Below, in pieces: positions 27,999 to 37,154 of a stretch of 64,000 nucleotides of DNA. Source of the DNA: JABJOR01 sp965603075 (lineage in GTDB: Bacteria; Pseudomonadota; Alphaproteobacteria; Rhodospirillales; Casp-alpha2). The notes under the pieces were generated by a model. That model worked only from the letters and a program-made list of their open reading frames with translations. It was not told the origin of the DNA and made no database searches. The DNA is taken from contig CBFDBO010000007.1 in assembly GCA_965603075.1 (NCBI GenBank), positions 66,743-130,742 on the forward strand, in the 5' to 3' direction. Every line of letters begins with the position of its first letter. Position 1 is the first letter of the stretch. Both the position numbers and the translations under genes were made by a program.

Positions 27999-29252
27999 TT
28001 ACGGCTTATTGTTTTGCGTTGCGGGCATATTGGCATGTATCGCCTGTATCAGCAGCGTTGAAATGAACGTGATAAAGGATAACACAATAAATAATAATCC
28101 CACCACAGCCAGATGATTGGTGCCAAGCATGTTATCGAATAGGATATATCCGGCGCCCGCGTAAGCGCTGGCGAAGTTCAGGAAAAATAAAAATCCAATG
28201 ATGAAAGCAACCCCTGACGTTATCATCATTGGCGTATAAGGGAATGTCTCTGCCCAGCGTTTTTTTGTTTGCCCAGAGGGATCGTAAAGGCTTTGCGCCA
28301 TGCACCCTAGGAAGAAACTTTGCAAACCAACGATACTAAATGTTGCCCCTAGAAATAGGGTGTTTAGGGACAATGTCACACCCCCTATTGTTAGCGGGCC
28401 GGCACCGAGCGGCAGGGTTATAATTAAGCCGAGTAGGAATAAAAATATTCCCGGTTTAAGAACAAAAAAATCCGCGCCATGAATGAGCATGGCTCTTAAA
28501 TTTATCCACCCTGCATGCCAAGGGGAAAACCACCCGATACGTTTGTGATGGCTTTCACGACCTTCTCGGTCCTTGTAAAAATGGACGGGGGCTTCGATTG
28601 TCCGTAATTGAAGGCGAACGGACTTTACGATCATTTCAGAGGCATATTCCCATGACTGTGATTGAAGGTTCATTCGCTTGAAAGCATCAAGGGTCACCCC
28701 CCGCATGCCGCAATGGATGTCAGAAAAATTAGTGCCGTAAATAACATTTAGAATAAAGATGGTTAAAGGGGTGCCGAAATAACGGTGCAAGGCCGGCATG
28801 GCCCCCTTTTCTATGGAGCCATTAAAACGTGATCCTATAACAAACTCATGATCGCTGTGAAAGTGTTCCATAAAAGGTGCGAGCTCGCGAAAATCATAAG
28901 TGCAATCCGCATCCCCGAGAATAACATATTTTCCACGGATGATTTGAATGGAATCTAAGTAGGCCCGCCCGAGACCTCTTTTAGGCATCTTTAAGACGCG
29001 CGCGCCCATGGTTAGCGCTATATCGGGTGTGGCATCGGTAGAGCTATCAAGGATGATAATTTCGGCCTTCACACCTGCTTTGGCGATCCCCTCATGGCAC
29101 CAATTCATAAATTCACTAATCACGGATTCTTCATTGAGCGCGGGAATGACAATGGACAGCTCTGGGGCTGGTTCATCGTTGTCCGGAATCAAAAGGGTTA
29201 GTTCCGGATCGTCCTTAAAAAATACTTTGTTTTTTTCTGTCACAGGGGTCAT
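27999..29252 (-). CDS. family 2 glycosyltransferase (polyprenol-phosphate sugar synthase-like)
   Basis: A 417-residue GT2 enzyme. The catalytic domain (about 30-260) begins LSIVIPALNEESVISEF, has the Asp-x-Asp at GDADCTYDF and SDIHCGMRGVTLDAFKRM, as in dolichol-phosphate-mannose synthases. Four C-terminal membrane helices follow (about 275-405). Enzymes of this kind move a sugar from a nucleotide to polyprenyl phosphate, giving the donor used by GT-C enzymes on the other side of the membrane. The facing operon encodes such a GT-C candidate. It is followed by the methyltransferase after 4 bp and preceded by cpaA after 22 bp. The start codon lies in a 13-bp tandem repeat (29241-29266). Confidence 0.85.
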   Translation of the reverse strand: MTPVTEKNKVFFKDDPELTLLIPDNDEPAPELSIVIPALNEESVISEFMNWCHEGIAKAGVKAEIIILDSSTDATPDIALTMGARVLKMPKRGLGRAYLDSIQIIRGKYVILGDADCTYDFRELAPFMEHFHSDHEFVIGSRFNGSIEKGAMPALHRYFGTPLTIFILNVIYGTNFSDIHCGMRGVTLDAFKRMNLQSQSWEYASEMIVKSVRLQLRTIEAPVHFYKDREGRESHHKRIGWFSPWHAGWINLRAMLIHGADFFVLKPGIFLFLLGLIITLPLGAGPLTIGGVTLSLNTLFLGATFSIVGLQSFFLGCMAQSLYDPSGQTKKRWAETFPYTPMMITSGVAFIIGFLFFLNFASAYAGAGYILFDNMLGTNHLAVVGLLFIVLSFITFISTLLIQAIHANMPATQNNKP

Positions 29253-29266
29253 TCACAGGGGTTCAT
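29241..29266. repeat. 13-bp imperfect tandem repeat at GT2 start
   Basis: Two adjacent copies of CACAGGGGTCATT / CACAGGGGTTCAT span the start of the GT2 gene. The upstream copy supplies a decoy ATG on the minus strand (29264-29266) whose frame stops after five codons, so the real start is the ATG at 29250-29252. Confidence 0.75.
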
Positions 29267-29274
29267 TTCTTTTA

Positions 29275-29802
29275 TTAATTATTTAATATATTTTGCATTG
29301 AAGGCGGCAGAACGGGGATACGCTCTAGCATAATCAATGTGGCTAAGGATATGGCAATACCATAAGGGATCGGTTGTTTCATCCCGCTATTTTCAGCCAG
29401 CCAAGGGGGGGAGCCTAATAACGTTGCAAAGCGGGGTACTTTTTGAGCGATCAGCATAATAAGCGCCAACGCCCCACCCAAAAGCAGGATATACATTAAA
29501 ATGCGAACAAAGTCCGTTGGATCAAACCAAATGATAATCGCTGCCAGCAATTTTACATCACCTCCGCCAATAAAACCAAATGTAAACAGAACGGCCCCCA
29601 CAATGAGGAAAGCTAGAGCATAGGCATAATGCAGCCCAATCATGGTGAAGGGTATGTCGATCATCACAGCAGCGGGTAAAAAAAGAATGGCGATGAGGAT
29701 TGAAGCTCGATTGGAAATTTCTAGGTGTCGGAAATCAGTATATGCCGCCCATACTAAGGTGAGGGTGAATACGACAATTACCAATATTTGGATATAGGAC
29801 AT
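29275..29802 (-). CDS. cpaA: prepilin peptidase CpaA (TadV)
   Basis: A 175-residue membrane protease with about five or six helices. The two catalytic aspartates of the aspartic prepilin peptidase family are visible: Asp23 in AAYTDFRHLEISN and Asp82 in GFIGGGDVKLLAA. It lacks the N-terminal methyltransferase domain of PilD, as usual for TadV/CpaA. It would process Flp and the TadE/F pseudopilins. It lies 150 bp downstream of flp, after a hairpin that may end most flp transcripts. Confidence 0.93.
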   Translation of the reverse strand: MSYIQILVIVVFTLTLVWAAYTDFRHLEISNRASILIAILFLPAAVMIDIPFTMIGLHYAYALAFLIVGAVLFTFGFIGGGDVKLLAAIIIWFDPTDFVRILMYILLLGGALALIMLIAQKVPRFATLLGSPPWLAENSGMKQPIPYGIAISLATLIMLERIPVLPPSMQNILNN

Positions 29803-29895
29803 AATAAATATTCCATTATGCTGAAAATTGTCCGAAACCTACAGTTAATTTCAGTGAAAATGTAGTGTGGTTTGAGTCTTACAGTCTAGATACAA

Positions 29896-29930
29896 TTAAA
29901 CCCGGCGCTCGTTAGAACCACCGGGTTTAA
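29896..29930 (-). terminator. hairpin between flp and cpaA
   Basis: A perfect 10-bp stem TTAAACCCGG / CCGGGTTTAA with a 15-nt loop lies just after the flp stop on the minus strand. Only a short U-rich run follows, so it is probably a partial terminator or mRNA-end stabiliser that keeps the pilin message more abundant than cpaA. Confidence 0.65.
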
Positions 29931-29952
29931 CTATATGAATTGTTTAGTTGCG

Positions 29953-30123
29953 TTAGAGGCTGTTGCTTACGTCGCCAAATGTGTTGCTGATGTCTGTACC
30001 CAGCAACGTAATAGCACCAATGATTGCAACAGCGACAAGCGCTGCGATCAGACCATATTCGATGGCAGTTGCACCCTCTTTATTGCTGCGAAGGGTGCTG
30101 GCGATTTGAACTAATTTCATCAT
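29953..30123 (-). CDS. flp: Flp major pilin
   Basis: A 56-residue Flp/Fap pilin (55 if the second ATG is used). After a basic tail (KLVQIASTLRSNK) comes EGATAIEYGLIAALVAVAII: Gly, Glu and Tyr at the cleavage region are the hallmark of Flp pilins, followed by one hydrophobic helix and a short polar end (LGTDISNTFGDVSNSL). An AGGAGA ribosome-binding site lies 9 bp before the first of two adjacent ATGs, which favours 30121-30123 as start. It heads the flp-cpaA-GT2-methyltransferase group. This is the structural subunit of the pilus built by the genes at 10111-22536. Confidence 0.95.
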   Translation of the reverse strand: MMKLVQIASTLRSNKEGATAIEYGLIAALVAVAIIGAITLLGTDISNTFGDVSNSL

Positions 30124-30833
30124 CCGGAAGATTCTCCTATTTATTATTTGCCCGGATCTATCGATACCGGCTTTGAATTAATGTTAATCCGTCTGCATAG
30201 ACAGCCTGACAAATGTAGTGAAAGAAGTCAATAGTCTATGCATATGAATAATATAACCTATTTTTAAAAAGTTAAGATGTGATTGATGACACAGGCATCT
30301 TTTTATTATTACAAACAGTACGTTAATTAGTTTATTAGAGCGACACCCGTTGATCAATTACACTAAAAATGGCATTTAGGTTGATTTCTCTATTACGCGA
30401 ATTAAAACCAACGATACCGAATAATCGATATATTCGAGCTTGAATTGCACGGGATCAGTATCGTGATTATGGCCATTATCCCCCCCCCAACTTCCTATAA
30501 GTTAAAATTATTGAGAAGTGGTCTACATTTTCGTTTGTAACCAGAAGAAAAAACATAGGTGTGTTTAGAATAAATTCCATTTTGCATAGAAATATTACTA
30601 GAATAATCGAATTATCGTCCGGTATCTATAATCAAACCTAATACAAAGGTGATTTGAAAATTCGGTAGTAATTTGAAATAAGAAATAACTTGCTGCGACA
30701 ATTACAAGCCCACTAAGATATTATGATATATGAACTATAGTATATTTCTGGAATAGGTTTCAATTTTAGGGGGAGCCTTCAAGGATCGTAAAGGGTAACA
30801 TCTAAAAATGTTCAAAAACCTCGTGAACGCAAA
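30124..30833. other. 710-bp intergenic region between flp and a sensor kinase
   Basis: AT-rich region between divergent genes. It must hold the flp promoter (right after 30124, read leftwards) and the promoter of the histidine kinase at 30834. I find no convincing ORF, tRNA or riboswitch. The one notable element is a run of nine C residues at 30480-30488, a length at which slippage becomes likely. Confidence 0.6.
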
Positions 30834-33197
30834 ATGAAGAAACAAGAAGATAAAAATGCCTCTTTTGAGTTAGAGAGATACCGTCGACAATTGTCTGATG
30901 CAGGAAGACTTGCAAAACTCGGTTTTTGGGAATGGTCCGTTGACCTAAATGGTGATCAGGCCACATATTGTTCTCACGAACTTGCTAAAATTCTTGGTAT
31001 GTCGCCGGACGAATACGTGAGCTTAGATGACCCGTTAGAAGAAATATCAAGTCTTGTTCACCCTGATGATCGAGATCAATATAAAAAAAACTATAAGCAA
31101 AGCCTTATTAGCGGTGAAAGTTATGAAATTGCCTTCAGGGTTGTCCTAAAGGATGGCACGACCAAGTATTTGATTGAATGCGGGGAAACGGTTTTTGGTG
31201 AAGACGGTGATCCGGTCCGTTTATTTGGTACCGTGCAGGATGTTACAGAATCCAAAATTGCCGATGATGCCCTGCGTCTTGCTGAGGCCCGTTACAAACG
31301 GGCGTCAGAAATAGCCAAACTAGGACATTGGGTTTGGGATAACATCAGCAACACCCCGCTCTATACTTCTGAAGAAACGGCCGCCATTTATGGCCTTACC
31401 TTAGAGGAATACAACAGCAATATATCAAGTTTTGAAGATGTCCTAGAACTCGTACATCCTGATGACCGTGAACCCTACAAGCTGGCAAGTCTGAATTTAT
31501 TTCAAAATAATGCCAATTATGAAATTATTATTCGTCTTGTTCTTCCTGGCGGCATTATCCGGCATGTGAAGGAATTTGGCGAGGCCGTCCTTGATGATGA
31601 AGGGCAATTGATACAAACCGTCGGCACAGCATTGGATGTCTCGGGTATAGTTAACCTTGAACAAGGTTTACGCGACCGAGATTTCCAGATTGAACAGGCT
31701 CTAATGTTGGCTGACATGGGCGCTTGGATCTGGGATAGCATCAAACAAGAGTATGAATATGTCTCTCCACAACTTGCTGAAATATATGGATATTCCGTAG
31801 AAGAGTATCTGGATCTCGCTAAGACTGAGGATCAATCTACATTTAAAGTTCATCCAGAAGACCAAGAGCAACACTCTGATCTTGTTGATGATCATGAAAG
31901 GCGTGGAGAGGGGTATCAAGCTACTTATAGAATCGTCAGAAGAGACGGTTTTATCAGAACAATTCGAGAAACGAACCAACCAATTTTTGATGACACAGGT
32001 AAAATTCTCAAAAGTATCGGGTGTGTTCAGGACATTACGCATTTCACGCAGACGGAAGATGCGCTCCGCATGAGCGAAAACCGTCTGTCTGAAATTCTCG
32101 ATATAGCACCAGAAGCTGTGATCACCATTGGCAGTGATATGAAAATACAAGTGTTCAACAAGGGTGCAGAACGCATTTTTGGCTATAGCAATGACGAGAT
32201 TATTGGGCAGCCCATGGAAATTTTAATGCCCGAACGCCTTCGTCAAGGACACCATAGGCATATTGATGATTTTTCTAGCTCACCGAGCATATATCGTTAT
32301 ATGGATCAGCGCGTTGACATCGTTGGCCTTCGTAAGGACGGCACCGAGTTTCCAGCCTCGGCATCGGTGTCAAAGCTCCAAGATCGTGGTGAGCAAATTT
32401 ACACTGTCATGTTACATGACGTTACCATACGTAGACGTAACGAGGACGATCGCCAACTAGCCCTGTCGGAGGCAAAGAAAGCCAACCGGGCCAAGTCTGA
32501 ATTCTTGGCAAACATGAGCCACGAGCTACGCACGCCCCTTAATGCCATTATCGGGTTTTCGGGGATGCTTATGGAGGGAACGTTCGGCACGCTCGGAGCC
32601 CCGAAGAACTCAGAATCAATTGCCTCGATAAACGCAGCGGGAACTCATCTTTTGCAGATTATCGGTGACATCCTTGATATCTCTAAGATTGAGGCTGGTG
32701 AAGCGATAGTGGAAGATACCCTGATCAATGTCGGGAAGAGCTTGGAAGACTGCATTGTAATGGTGAAGGTGCGCGCAAGAGAATCGAAGGTCAGTTTAGT
32801 GGTTGATAAACCTGAAAATCTCCCCGCCTTACGCGCCGATGAACGGCACTTAAAACAGATCTTACTTAATCTGCTTTCAAATGCTATTAAATTCACACCT
32901 GTCTATGGCAAGGTCACAGTCAATATACGAACAAATAATGATTTGTGTGTAGAGATTTCTGTAAGCGATACAGGGATTGGTATCGCACCGAGTGACATTG
33001 AAAAGGTCCTACAGCCTTTCGGGCAAGTCGCAGAAAGCCATAAACGCAACCATTCCGGCACGGGATTAGGATTACCTATCTGCAAATCTTTAATGGAACT
33101 CCATGATGGGCGTATAATTATAGAAAGTATGCCCGGCGTAGGAACAACGGTCACGGTACGTTTTCCACCCGAGCGAACGCTCCACGCGCAAATTTAA
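30834..33197 (+). CDS. cytoplasmic multi-PAS sensor histidine kinase
   Basis: A 787-residue kinase without membrane helices. It has four PAS/PAC units: three related ones in the first 420 residues, each with a GxWxWD-like start and an HPDDR/HPEDQ motif, then a more typical PAS near 420-530 (ILDIAPEAVITIGSDMKIQV). HisKA follows with SHELRTPLNAIIGFSGML (phospho-acceptor His563) and HATPase with LLSNAIKFTP, DTGIGIAP and SGTGLGLPICKSLMELH. No response regulator or receiver domain is attached or adjacent, so the output path is unknown. There is no clear ribosome-binding site; a stop at 30789 excludes a much longer start. Confidence 0.92.
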   Translation: MKKQEDKNASFELERYRRQLSDAGRLAKLGFWEWSVDLNGDQATYCSHELAKILGMSPDEYVSLDDPLEEISSLVHPDDRDQYKKNYKQSLISGESYEIAFRVVLKDGTTKYLIECGETVFGEDGDPVRLFGTVQDVTESKIADDALRLAEARYKRASEIAKLGHWVWDNISNTPLYTSEETAAIYGLTLEEYNSNISSFEDVLELVHPDDREPYKLASLNLFQNNANYEIIIRLVLPGGIIRHVKEFGEAVLDDEGQLIQTVGTALDVSGIVNLEQGLRDRDFQIEQALMLADMGAWIWDSIKQEYEYVSPQLAEIYGYSVEEYLDLAKTEDQSTFKVHPEDQEQHSDLVDDHERRGEGYQATYRIVRRDGFIRTIRETNQPIFDDTGKILKSIGCVQDITHFTQTEDALRMSENRLSEILDIAPEAVITIGSDMKIQVFNKGAERIFGYSNDEIIGQPMEILMPERLRQGHHRHIDDFSSSPSIYRYMDQRVDIVGLRKDGTEFPASASVSKLQDRGEQIYTVMLHDVTIRRRNEDDRQLALSEAKKANRAKSEFLANMSHELRTPLNAIIGFSGMLMEGTFGTLGAPKNSESIASINAAGTHLLQIIGDILDISKIEAGEAIVEDTLINVGKSLEDCIVMVKVRARESKVSLVVDKPENLPALRADERHLKQILLNLLSNAIKFTPVYGKVTVNIRTNNDLCVEISVSDTGIGIAPSDIEKVLQPFGQVAESHKRNHSGTGLGLPICKSLMELHDGRIIIESMPGVGTTVTVRFPPERTLHAQI

Positions 33198-33358
33198 GGA
33201 TCTTGATTTCATCTTCTAAGGGTCAACTGTAACCTTCTTGGCTTCCATTTTTTCCTTGACTGTCCAATGTGAAATTATAGGGGCGAATAATCCCACTCCT
33301 TGGACTAAAATATGAAATATGTTGACTGAAGTTAAGATAATTACCACATTATTTAGAT

Positions 33359-35767
33359 ATGAAAAATTCGTCACCATCCCTACCATCCATCGTGCGGCAA
33401 CTTCTGTCCCGAGCAGCCCTAAGCCCAATTGCCGCCCCGATTCTGGCGGGACTGATATTGTTTGGGGTTGTGTTCACCATATGGGACCTAATTAAAACGG
33501 ACCAGCTTGTTAGATTAAACGCTGACATGCGGAGCAATGCGGAGATTGTCGCCACTCGTTTACAAGTCCATATCGAAACACGTTTGAATATTGCCGAGCA
33601 TATCCGTTATGAGTGGAATGAAGGCAATTTTAAGAATCTGAAAGAGTTTTCTGTTGAGACAAAATCCATCCATGAACTTTTCAAAGACTTTCAAGCAATC
33701 AACTGGGTTGATCCACAGGGTACCATACAGTGGGTCACCCCTTACGTTGGCAATGAAGCGGCGCAAGGGTTAGATCTGTGGGCCCTTGCCGTTCCAGGAG
33801 CAACCCTAACAGAGGTCATTAAAACTGGACAGACTCGGGTTACCCAACAAATAGAACTGGCACAGGGTGGCGCTGGTTTCGCTATATATATGCCCTTAAT
33901 AAAGAACGACATAATTGAAGGTTTCCTGAATTTTGTGTTTCGGACCAATGCCCTTGTTGAAGGTGCCCTTCCAAAAGAAATAAGCACGCGATATCATCTG
34001 ATAATCATGGATGGAGAACAGACGGTCTATGATAACGGCCAAATGTCGGGTTCTTATCTAAATCTGGTTAAGGTGCCGATCAGTGTGGGGGACAGGACAT
34101 GGAATGTAATGGCAGTACCAACCTCCCTTCTTTTGAAGGAAAGCAGCACGATCATTGATGAGTTGACCCTCCTTATTGGCCTGCTGTTATCACTCATAAC
34201 GGCGTACTTGATACACCTGACCATAACCCGACAGTTGTCACTACATGAAAGCGAAGTACGCTTCAGGGAATTTGCGGAAGTAGCCTCAGATTGGTTCTGG
34301 GAAATGGATGACCAACTCAGGTTTACATACTTTTCTGATCGAAGCCGGGAATTAACAGGGTTCGATCCCTCAAGCTACATTGGTAAAACACGACGGGAAG
34401 TTGCAGCAGAACAGATTCTCAATGAAAAATGGCAAGATCACCTAAAGGACCTAGAAAATCACCTACCATTTCGCGACTTTGCCTATAATCTTGAGCGTAA
34501 GGATGGAAGGATATTATCGATCAGCATTAGTGGTAAGCCGGTATTTGATCCTAGGGGGATCTTTTGTGGCTACCGGGGAACAGGGACGGATATAACCGAG
34601 AGCAAGACGGCTGAGTCTGAATCAATGCGAAAGCAGCAACAAATGAAAACAGCAGCTGAATTGGCAAAATTGGGATACTGGGAGTGGGATGAGGTGCACG
34701 ATTGTGCTACGTACTATTCACCCGACCTGATCGATATCTTGGATATTAACCCTGATGATTATGTCGATGGTGAATGGGTTGGGGACATGGACCGTCAGCA
34801 CATTTATCCAGATGATCTGGAACATTATCACTATATTTCAACCTTCTCTGAAGGTAAGGAAGACCGTTTTGATATTGAATATCGATCCCTAAAACAGAAT
34901 GGGGACATCATCTACCTGCGCGAGATTGGTGAGACAATCAGAAATGAGAGCGGTGAGATCGTTCAGTCTTTTGGCATTGTTCAGGATATTACAGACAACA
35001 AACAATCAGCGGTTGCCCTTCAAGTTGCTTTAAGAGATGCGGATCGGGCTAATCAAGCCAAGTCAGATTTTCTCGCCAACATGAGCCACGAGCTACGGAC
35101 TCCGTTAAACTCCATCATTGGCTTTTCTGATATGCTGAAAATGGAGACATTTGGCCCCGTTGGTCAGAACGAAAACAAAGAATATATAGAATTTATAAAT
35201 GGCTCTGGGATACACCTGCTCAATATTATTAGCGATATTCTTGATCTGTCAAAGATCGAGGCCGGCAAGGAAGAAATATCCGATGAAGACCTGAATATCC
35301 CTGACCTGATTAATGAAGCACAGAACATAATTACTAATCAGGCATCCATAAAACAACTGTTGCTGCCGATTAATATCCAGCCGTATCTTCCGTCACTGAG
35401 AGCTGATAAAAGAAAGATTTTACAAATCATTCTCAATCTCTATTCAAACGCAATCAAATTTACCCCCGAGAAAGGGACAGTATCAATTAAAGCCACACTC
35501 AACCAAGAGGGTGATTTTTTAATTATTATGGAAGATACAGGGATAGGAATCGCGCCGGAAGATCTTGAAACAGTAATGGAGCCATTTGGGCAGGCTGGCA
35601 AGGCCCATACGCGATCATACGATGGAACAGGGTTGGGGCTGGCATTGGTCAAATCATTGGCAGAAATGCATGGTGGGTCTGCCTATATCGAGAGTATATT
35701 GAATGAAGGCACTGTTGTAACGGTGCGTTTCCCACCGGAAAGAATAGTGGTTTCCGAGGGTGAATAG
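33359..35767 (+). CDS. membrane sensor histidine kinase with periplasmic sensor and two PAS domains
   Basis: An 802-residue kinase. Membrane helices lie at about 25-42 and 273-294 and enclose a periplasmic sensor of roughly 225 residues that looks CHASE-like (ATRLQVHIETRLNIAEHIRY, DFQAINWVDPQGTIQWVTPY). Two PAS/PAC units follow (about 300-420 and 425-545), then HisKA (SHELRTPLNSIIGFSDML, His577) and HATPase (DTGIGIAPEDLETVMEPFGQ, GTGLGLALVKSLAEMH). The kinase core and second PAS are close relatives of the preceding kinase, so the two genes probably arose by duplication. There is no adjacent response regulator. The 161 bp between them hold no clear terminator. Confidence 0.92.
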   Translation: MKNSSPSLPSIVRQLLSRAALSPIAAPILAGLILFGVVFTIWDLIKTDQLVRLNADMRSNAEIVATRLQVHIETRLNIAEHIRYEWNEGNFKNLKEFSVETKSIHELFKDFQAINWVDPQGTIQWVTPYVGNEAAQGLDLWALAVPGATLTEVIKTGQTRVTQQIELAQGGAGFAIYMPLIKNDIIEGFLNFVFRTNALVEGALPKEISTRYHLIIMDGEQTVYDNGQMSGSYLNLVKVPISVGDRTWNVMAVPTSLLLKESSTIIDELTLLIGLLLSLITAYLIHLTITRQLSLHESEVRFREFAEVASDWFWEMDDQLRFTYFSDRSRELTGFDPSSYIGKTRREVAAEQILNEKWQDHLKDLENHLPFRDFAYNLERKDGRILSISISGKPVFDPRGIFCGYRGTGTDITESKTAESESMRKQQQMKTAAELAKLGYWEWDEVHDCATYYSPDLIDILDINPDDYVDGEWVGDMDRQHIYPDDLEHYHYISTFSEGKEDRFDIEYRSLKQNGDIIYLREIGETIRNESGEIVQSFGIVQDITDNKQSAVALQVALRDADRANQAKSDFLANMSHELRTPLNSIIGFSDMLKMETFGPVGQNENKEYIEFINGSGIHLLNIISDILDLSKIEAGKEEISDEDLNIPDLINEAQNIITNQASIKQLLLPINIQPYLPSLRADKRKILQIILNLYSNAIKFTPEKGTVSIKATLNQEGDFLIIMEDTGIGIAPEDLETVMEPFGQAGKAHTRSYDGTGLGLALVKSLAEMHGGSAYIESILNEGTVVTVRFPPERIVVSEGE

Positions 35768-35809
35768 CCCCTGTTGGGCTGTAACGAGTCTCTGTTAAGG
35801 TGTAAACCA

Positions 35810-36325
35810 ATGCCTAATAACGAATATGTTCTTACAATGGCTCAATACAATCTTTGGCAAAATGAAAGCCTTGTACAAGCGGCTAGCAGCTTAAGCACGG
35901 ATGAGCGGCGGTTGGATCGTGGGGCATTTTTTGGCTCTATAGAAAAGACCTTTTCCCACATCCTTTGGGGCGACCGAGTGTGGTTAAGTCGCTTTACAAA
36001 CACAGAAGCGCCGACCCGTAATATTGCGGAATCTGCCGAAAACATTCAAAATTGGGATGATTTTCGGACAGAACGCGCCAGCTTCGATAAGTCAATTCTT
36101 CAGTGGGCGCACGATGTTCAGCCTAGCTGGTTCGATGGTGAGCTCAGTTGGTTTTCCGGCGCGGTTGGCCGCGATGTGACAAAGCCTAAGTCAACGCTGG
36201 TGATCCAACTCTTCAACCACCAAACACATCATCGCGGGCAAATCCACGCCATGTTGACATCAGCAGGGGCCAAGCCAGACGATACCGATGTACCTTTTAT
36301 GCCGGAACACTATCAAGAACTTTGA
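35810..36325 (+). CDS. DinB-family protein
   Basis: A 171-residue four-helix DinB/YfiT-like protein. The metal-binding histidines expected for the family can be seen: FSHILWGDRVWLSRF near residue 46 and LFNHQTHHRGQIHAML near 145. Members bind a divalent metal and include thiol-dependent transferases, but many are of unknown function. The ATG at 35810 follows an AAGG box by 9 bp and is preferred over an in-frame TTG at 35774. It follows the kinase gene by 42 bp on the same strand. Confidence 0.85.
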   Translation: MPNNEYVLTMAQYNLWQNESLVQAASSLSTDERRLDRGAFFGSIEKTFSHILWGDRVWLSRFTNTEAPTRNIAESAENIQNWDDFRTERASFDKSILQWAHDVQPSWFDGELSWFSGAVGRDVTKPKSTLVIQLFNHQTHHRGQIHAMLTSAGAKPDDTDVPFMPEHYQEL

Positions 36326-36380
36326 TTGCGCCCTAAATTCTCAGCTTATATGCCGCATTCATACGCGCACATTATTGATT

Positions 36381-37112
36381 CTAGGATGGGCATAACATAC
36401 TACGCTGTCCGGACATATATTCGTCAATGATAACTTCCATACGAGCGCGGTCGAAGCTGGTATCATGTCCCGCATGGACGGTGCTGACGGGCATTTCTTT
36501 AAGCCGGTAGAGGCTCTCACGAAAAGTTCCTGGGACTGAGTGGTAGAGCTGATCGTAGAGAACGCCATCATAAAGTGTGTCGCCGGTAAAAATAATGCCG
36601 CTGTCTTCTTCCCATAGGGCAATAGAGCCCGGTGAATGACCGGGGAAGTGGAGCACATGAAATTGGCGATCACCTAGATCAATAACATCCCCTTCGTCTA
36701 TTTCATGGGTTAGCGCCGCGGGTTCTACGCACCACGTCTCTATATCAAATTTATCATGGGGCAGGGATTTGATGTATTTGGCTTCTAATAAATCTGCTGT
36801 GGTCGTCTCGCGTGTCGGATTGGCAAAAATATCGGCTTCGGCGCCATGACCAAACCGGGCTTCGAATTGATGGAGGCCCCCTGAATGGTCATGATGGCTG
36901 TGGGTGCAAACCGCAATGATCGGGCGTTCGGTTATTTCTGTGATTTCTTCAGCGATTGGTCTGAAGCCCAGTCCTGTATCAATAATCAGGTCGCAATCAC
37001 GACCCCGTACATGCCAGATGTTACAGCGCCACTCATCAGAAATATGGTTCTCTAAGATCAACGATACACCGTCGTCTAGTTTTTCTATGCTGTACCAATT
37101 ATCATTGCTCAT
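36381..37112 (-). CDS. MBL-fold metallohydrolase
   Basis: A 243-residue metallo-beta-lactamase-fold hydrolase. The metal motif HSHHDH is at His71-His76 (CTHSHHDHSGG), with further ligands in LHFPGHSPGSIAL, IFTGDTLYDG and VHAGHDTSFD. The layout is that of glyoxalase II-like or related ester and thioester hydrolases; the substrate is unknown. The ATG at 37110-37112 is chosen because GAGG lies 9 bp upstream of it, while the upstream TTG would lie before that box. It sits 42 bp after a PsiE-like gene on the same strand, downstream of the methyltransferase/ABC transporter group. Confidence 0.85.
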   Translation of the reverse strand: MSNDNWYSIEKLDDGVSLILENHISDEWRCNIWHVRGRDCDLIIDTGLGFRPIAEEITEITERPIIAVCTHSHHDHSGGLHQFEARFGHGAEADIFANPTRETTTADLLEAKYIKSLPHDKFDIETWCVEPAALTHEIDEGDVIDLGDRQFHVLHFPGHSPGSIALWEEDSGIIFTGDTLYDGVLYDQLYHSVPGTFRESLYRLKEMPVSTVHAGHDTSFDRARMEVIIDEYMSGQRSMLCPS

Positions 37113-37154
37113 AATTACATTCCTCAATTAATCTACGGATCCGAAACGCCGCCT

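Noticed and set aside
30160..30200. CtrA-type site (TTAA-N7-TTAA) in the flp promoter
   Set aside because: A TTAATGTTAA stretch is present, but the spacing is 2, not 7, so the match to the known site fails.
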